A DNA stretch of 7,872 nt. Origin: Chitinophagales bacterium (lineage in GTDB: Bacteria; Bacteroidota; Bacteroidia; Chitinophagales; UBA10324). The translations under genes were made by a program, and so were the position numbers. The stretch lies in NCBI GenBank assembly GCA_013695715.1, contig JACCZZ010000256.1, positions 1-7,872 on the forward strand, in the 5' to 3' direction. Below the pieces are notes generated by a model that worked only from the letters and a program-made list of their open reading frames with translations, made no database searches and was not told the origin of the DNA. Positions 6,472 to 7,872 of the stretch are shown here, in pieces (positions within the stretch are counted from its first letter, which is position 1; each line of letters opens with the position of its first letter).

Positions 6472-6501
6472 CAAATAATATTCATCTGATGATGTAGCAA
6501 T
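6472..6501 (-). promoter_or_regulatory. possible promoter for the secreted helical protein
   Basis: On the minus strand TATTATTTG (6480-6472) resembles the TAnnTTTG -7 box with one extra base in the gap, and ATTG lies about 18 nt upstream (6501-6498). The position, about 27 bp before the ATG at 6445, is right, but both boxes are imperfect. Confidence 0.25.
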
Positions 6502-6622
6502 TTCCAACATCTATGCCATATTGCATTGTCGATTGTTTAAGCTATCGCAATTCACTGACCTTTAGCTACATTTACCCGGATGATAATCAGGGCAGGTTTA
6601 ATATGCAGCAAAATCTATCTAG

Positions 6623-7363
6623 ATGAATCCTGATCCTTTTAATAAAGATGAGGTCTTTAAGGACCCTTCTACGGAGGTGGAAGATTTTCGATTTGGGAAA
6701 AGAGTGGTGGCTGTGTTCGATGATATGGTATCACGCTCTGTTCCATTCTATGAAGAGATGCAACGTATGATGGCTGAGATGGCAAAGGATTTTGCTGTTG
6801 AAAATACAAATGTGTATGATCTTGGTTGTTCTACAGGCACCACACTGCTGGGTTTAGATCCTGAACTCTCTGAGAAGGTTCGATTTGTAGGTATTGATAA
6901 TTCGGAAGAAATGGTGCAACAGTGTCGTCAGAATTTCGACAAAGCGGGCATTACGCGTCCTTTCGAAATCATTGCTTCAGATCTGAATAAAGGTATACTT
7001 ATAGAGAATGCCTCAGTGGTGGTAATGTGCTTAACACTGCAATTTATCCGCCCATTGTACCGCGAGCAATTGGTAGCTGACATTTGCAGGCAGATCAATG
7101 AAAATGGGTGTTTTATTATGGTGGAAAAAGTTCTTGGGGAAGATTCTCTTCTCAATCGCCTCTTCATAAAATATTATTACGACATGAAGCGCCGCCATCA
7201 TTACAGTGAAATGGAGATTTCTCAAAAAAGAGAAGCACTGGAGAATGTGCTGATTCCATATCGCCTGTCAGAAAACATAGAACTTCTACACCGCAGTGGC
7301 TTCCGGTATGCAGAAGTTTTTTTTAAGTGGTACAACTTCGCAGGATTAATCGCGGTAAAGTAA
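6623..7363 (+). CDS. cmoA: CmoA-like carboxy-S-adenosyl-L-methionine synthase
   Basis: CmoA converts SAM and prephenate to carboxy-SAM and phenylpyruvate; in Escherichia coli CmoB then uses carboxy-SAM to make 5-oxyacetyluridine at tRNA position 34. The 246-residue length matches the E. coli enzyme. From remembered E. coli sequence, the aligned positions are Y43 (E. coli Y39), the SAM loop YDLGCSTG (65-72), D92/N93, D120, the TLQF segment (138-141) and YSEMEISQKREALENV (194-209). R203 corresponds to the arginine (R199) binding the extra carboxylate, which separates carboxy-SAM synthases from ordinary methyltransferases. One difference is C136 where E. coli has ligand-contacting N132. The start at 6623 is chosen because homology begins soon after; no Shine-Dalgarno is visible. 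A membrane methyltransferase gene follows after 1 nt, so the two are likely one operon. No cmoB is in the window. An unrelated SAM-dependent role is the main alternative. Confidence 0.87.
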   Translation: MNPDPFNKDEVFKDPSTEVEDFRFGKRVVAVFDDMVSRSVPFYEEMQRMMAEMAKDFAVENTNVYDLGCSTGTTLLGLDPELSEKVRFVGIDNSEEMVQQCRQNFDKAGITRPFEIIASDLNKGILIENASVVVMCLTLQFIRPLYREQLVADICRQINENGCFIMVEKVLGEDSLLNRLFIKYYYDMKRRHHYSEMEISQKREALENVLIPYRLSENIELLHRSGFRYAEVFFKWYNFAGLIAVK

Positions 7364-7364
7364 G

Positions 7365-7872
7365 ATGGTGAAGCTGGGCAACTTCCTGTTTCATTACCGT
7401 AATGTTTTGTTTCCTGTTTTTTATCTTCTGTTGTTCGTTCCTTCACCACTACTGTTCTCAAATTCACTCATTGCTGCTGTTGCAGGATTTGTAATCGCCT
7501 TTATAGGACAGCTTATTCGTGCGCTCACCATCGGGTTGATTTACATTGTTCGTGGCGGGAAAGACCGTCGCATTTATGCAGAAGGGCTTGTTACAGAAGG
7601 TATTTTCTCTCACTGCCGCAATCCTTTGTATGTAGGGAACATTCTGGTAATAATAGGTCTTGGAATTATTGCAAACTCTTTATACTTTCTAAGTATAGCT
7701 GTTCCTCTCTTTATCTTCTTTTACCAGGCCATCGTAAGGGCAGAAGAAAATTTTCTTCAAAATAAATTCGGGATTTCATTTACTGAATATATGGCAAAAG
7801 TGAATCGTTGGCTCCCAAACCTGAATGGAATTTCAGATACCTTAAAATCTATGAATTTCAATTGGCAGCGGG
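7365..7872 (+). CDS. ICMT-like membrane methyltransferase (3' end cut off)
   Basis: A partial gene running off the window: 169 codons are visible with no stop. It resembles the isoprenylcysteine carboxyl methyltransferase / phospholipid methyltransferase family of integral-membrane SAM-dependent enzymes. Hydrophobic segments lie at about 13-32, 34-55, 88-104 and 105-122. The family signatures are present: GIFSHCRNPLYVGN (79-92; R85, N86, P87, Y89) and the C-terminal block RAEENFLQNKFG (125-136) followed by EYMAKVNRWLP (141-151), with the paired glutamates E127 and E128. In characterised relatives these regions form the cofactor and substrate sites at the membrane face. The bacterial substrate is unknown; a lipid, quinone-like or small-molecule acceptor is possible. 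The visible part already covers the whole usual catalytic region, so little is probably missing unless a further domain follows. It begins 1 nt after the cmoA stop, pointing to co-transcription and probably coupled translation. Confidence 0.85.
   Translation, partial: MVKLGNFLFHYRNVLFPVFYLLLFVPSPLLFSNSLIAAVAGFVIAFIGQLIRALTIGLIYIVRGGKDRRIYAEGLVTEGIFSHCRNPLYVGNILVIIGLGIIANSLYFLSIAVPLFIFFYQAIVRAEENFLQNKFGISFTEYMAKVNRWLPNLNGISDTLKSMNFNWQR

Noticed and set aside
6603..6626. Eight-codon leader frame whose TGA overlaps the cmoA ATG
   Set aside because: The ATGA overlap could allow reinitiation, but the frame is very short, has no ribosome-binding signal and arises easily by chance.

Overview
This window looks like chromosomal DNA from a member of the Bacteroidota, most likely Chitinophagaceae-like or Sphingobacteria-like. 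Three things point there: AT-rich composition, a secreted enzyme ending in a type IX secretion (T9SS) sorting domain, and promoter matches to the phylum's own consensus (TTTG, about 20 nt, TAnnTTTG) with no Shine-Dalgarno motifs evident before the starts I inspected. Nothing suggests a phage, plasmid or insertion sequence.

Layout. Positions 1-955 hold no convincing protein gene. At the left edge there is a full-consensus promoter on the minus strand, followed by a sequence that can fold into a compact closed RNA, a candidate unclassified ncRNA or 5' leader. The rest of that stretch is very AT-rich spacer. Positions 956-3244 (+) encode a multidomain exported esterase-like hydrolase with its own terminator. 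A small unrecognised reading frame follows (3428-3583, +).

A minus-strand group then runs from 6445 down to 3638. It comprises a secreted helical/coiled-coil protein with a terminator, two overlapping beta-barrel-like envelope proteins, a dps ferritin-like gene broken by two single-base frameshifts, and an acylphosphatase. From 6623 rightwards (+) lies a two-gene unit: a CmoA-type carboxy-SAM synthase, then after 1 nt an isoprenylcysteine carboxyl methyltransferase-like membrane protein cut by the window end. The second gene was found by direct translation because it has no stop inside the window.

How the genes relate. The minus-strand genes are mostly envelope and stress functions and are probably several transcription units. 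The cmoA/ICMT-like pair is tightly spaced and probably co-transcribed. No large novel defence or biosynthetic system is visible. The most notable items are the structured RNA candidate at the left edge, the doubly frameshifted dps whose ferroxidase residues are all still encoded, and the CmoA homologue with a changed active-site position next to a membrane methyltransferase.
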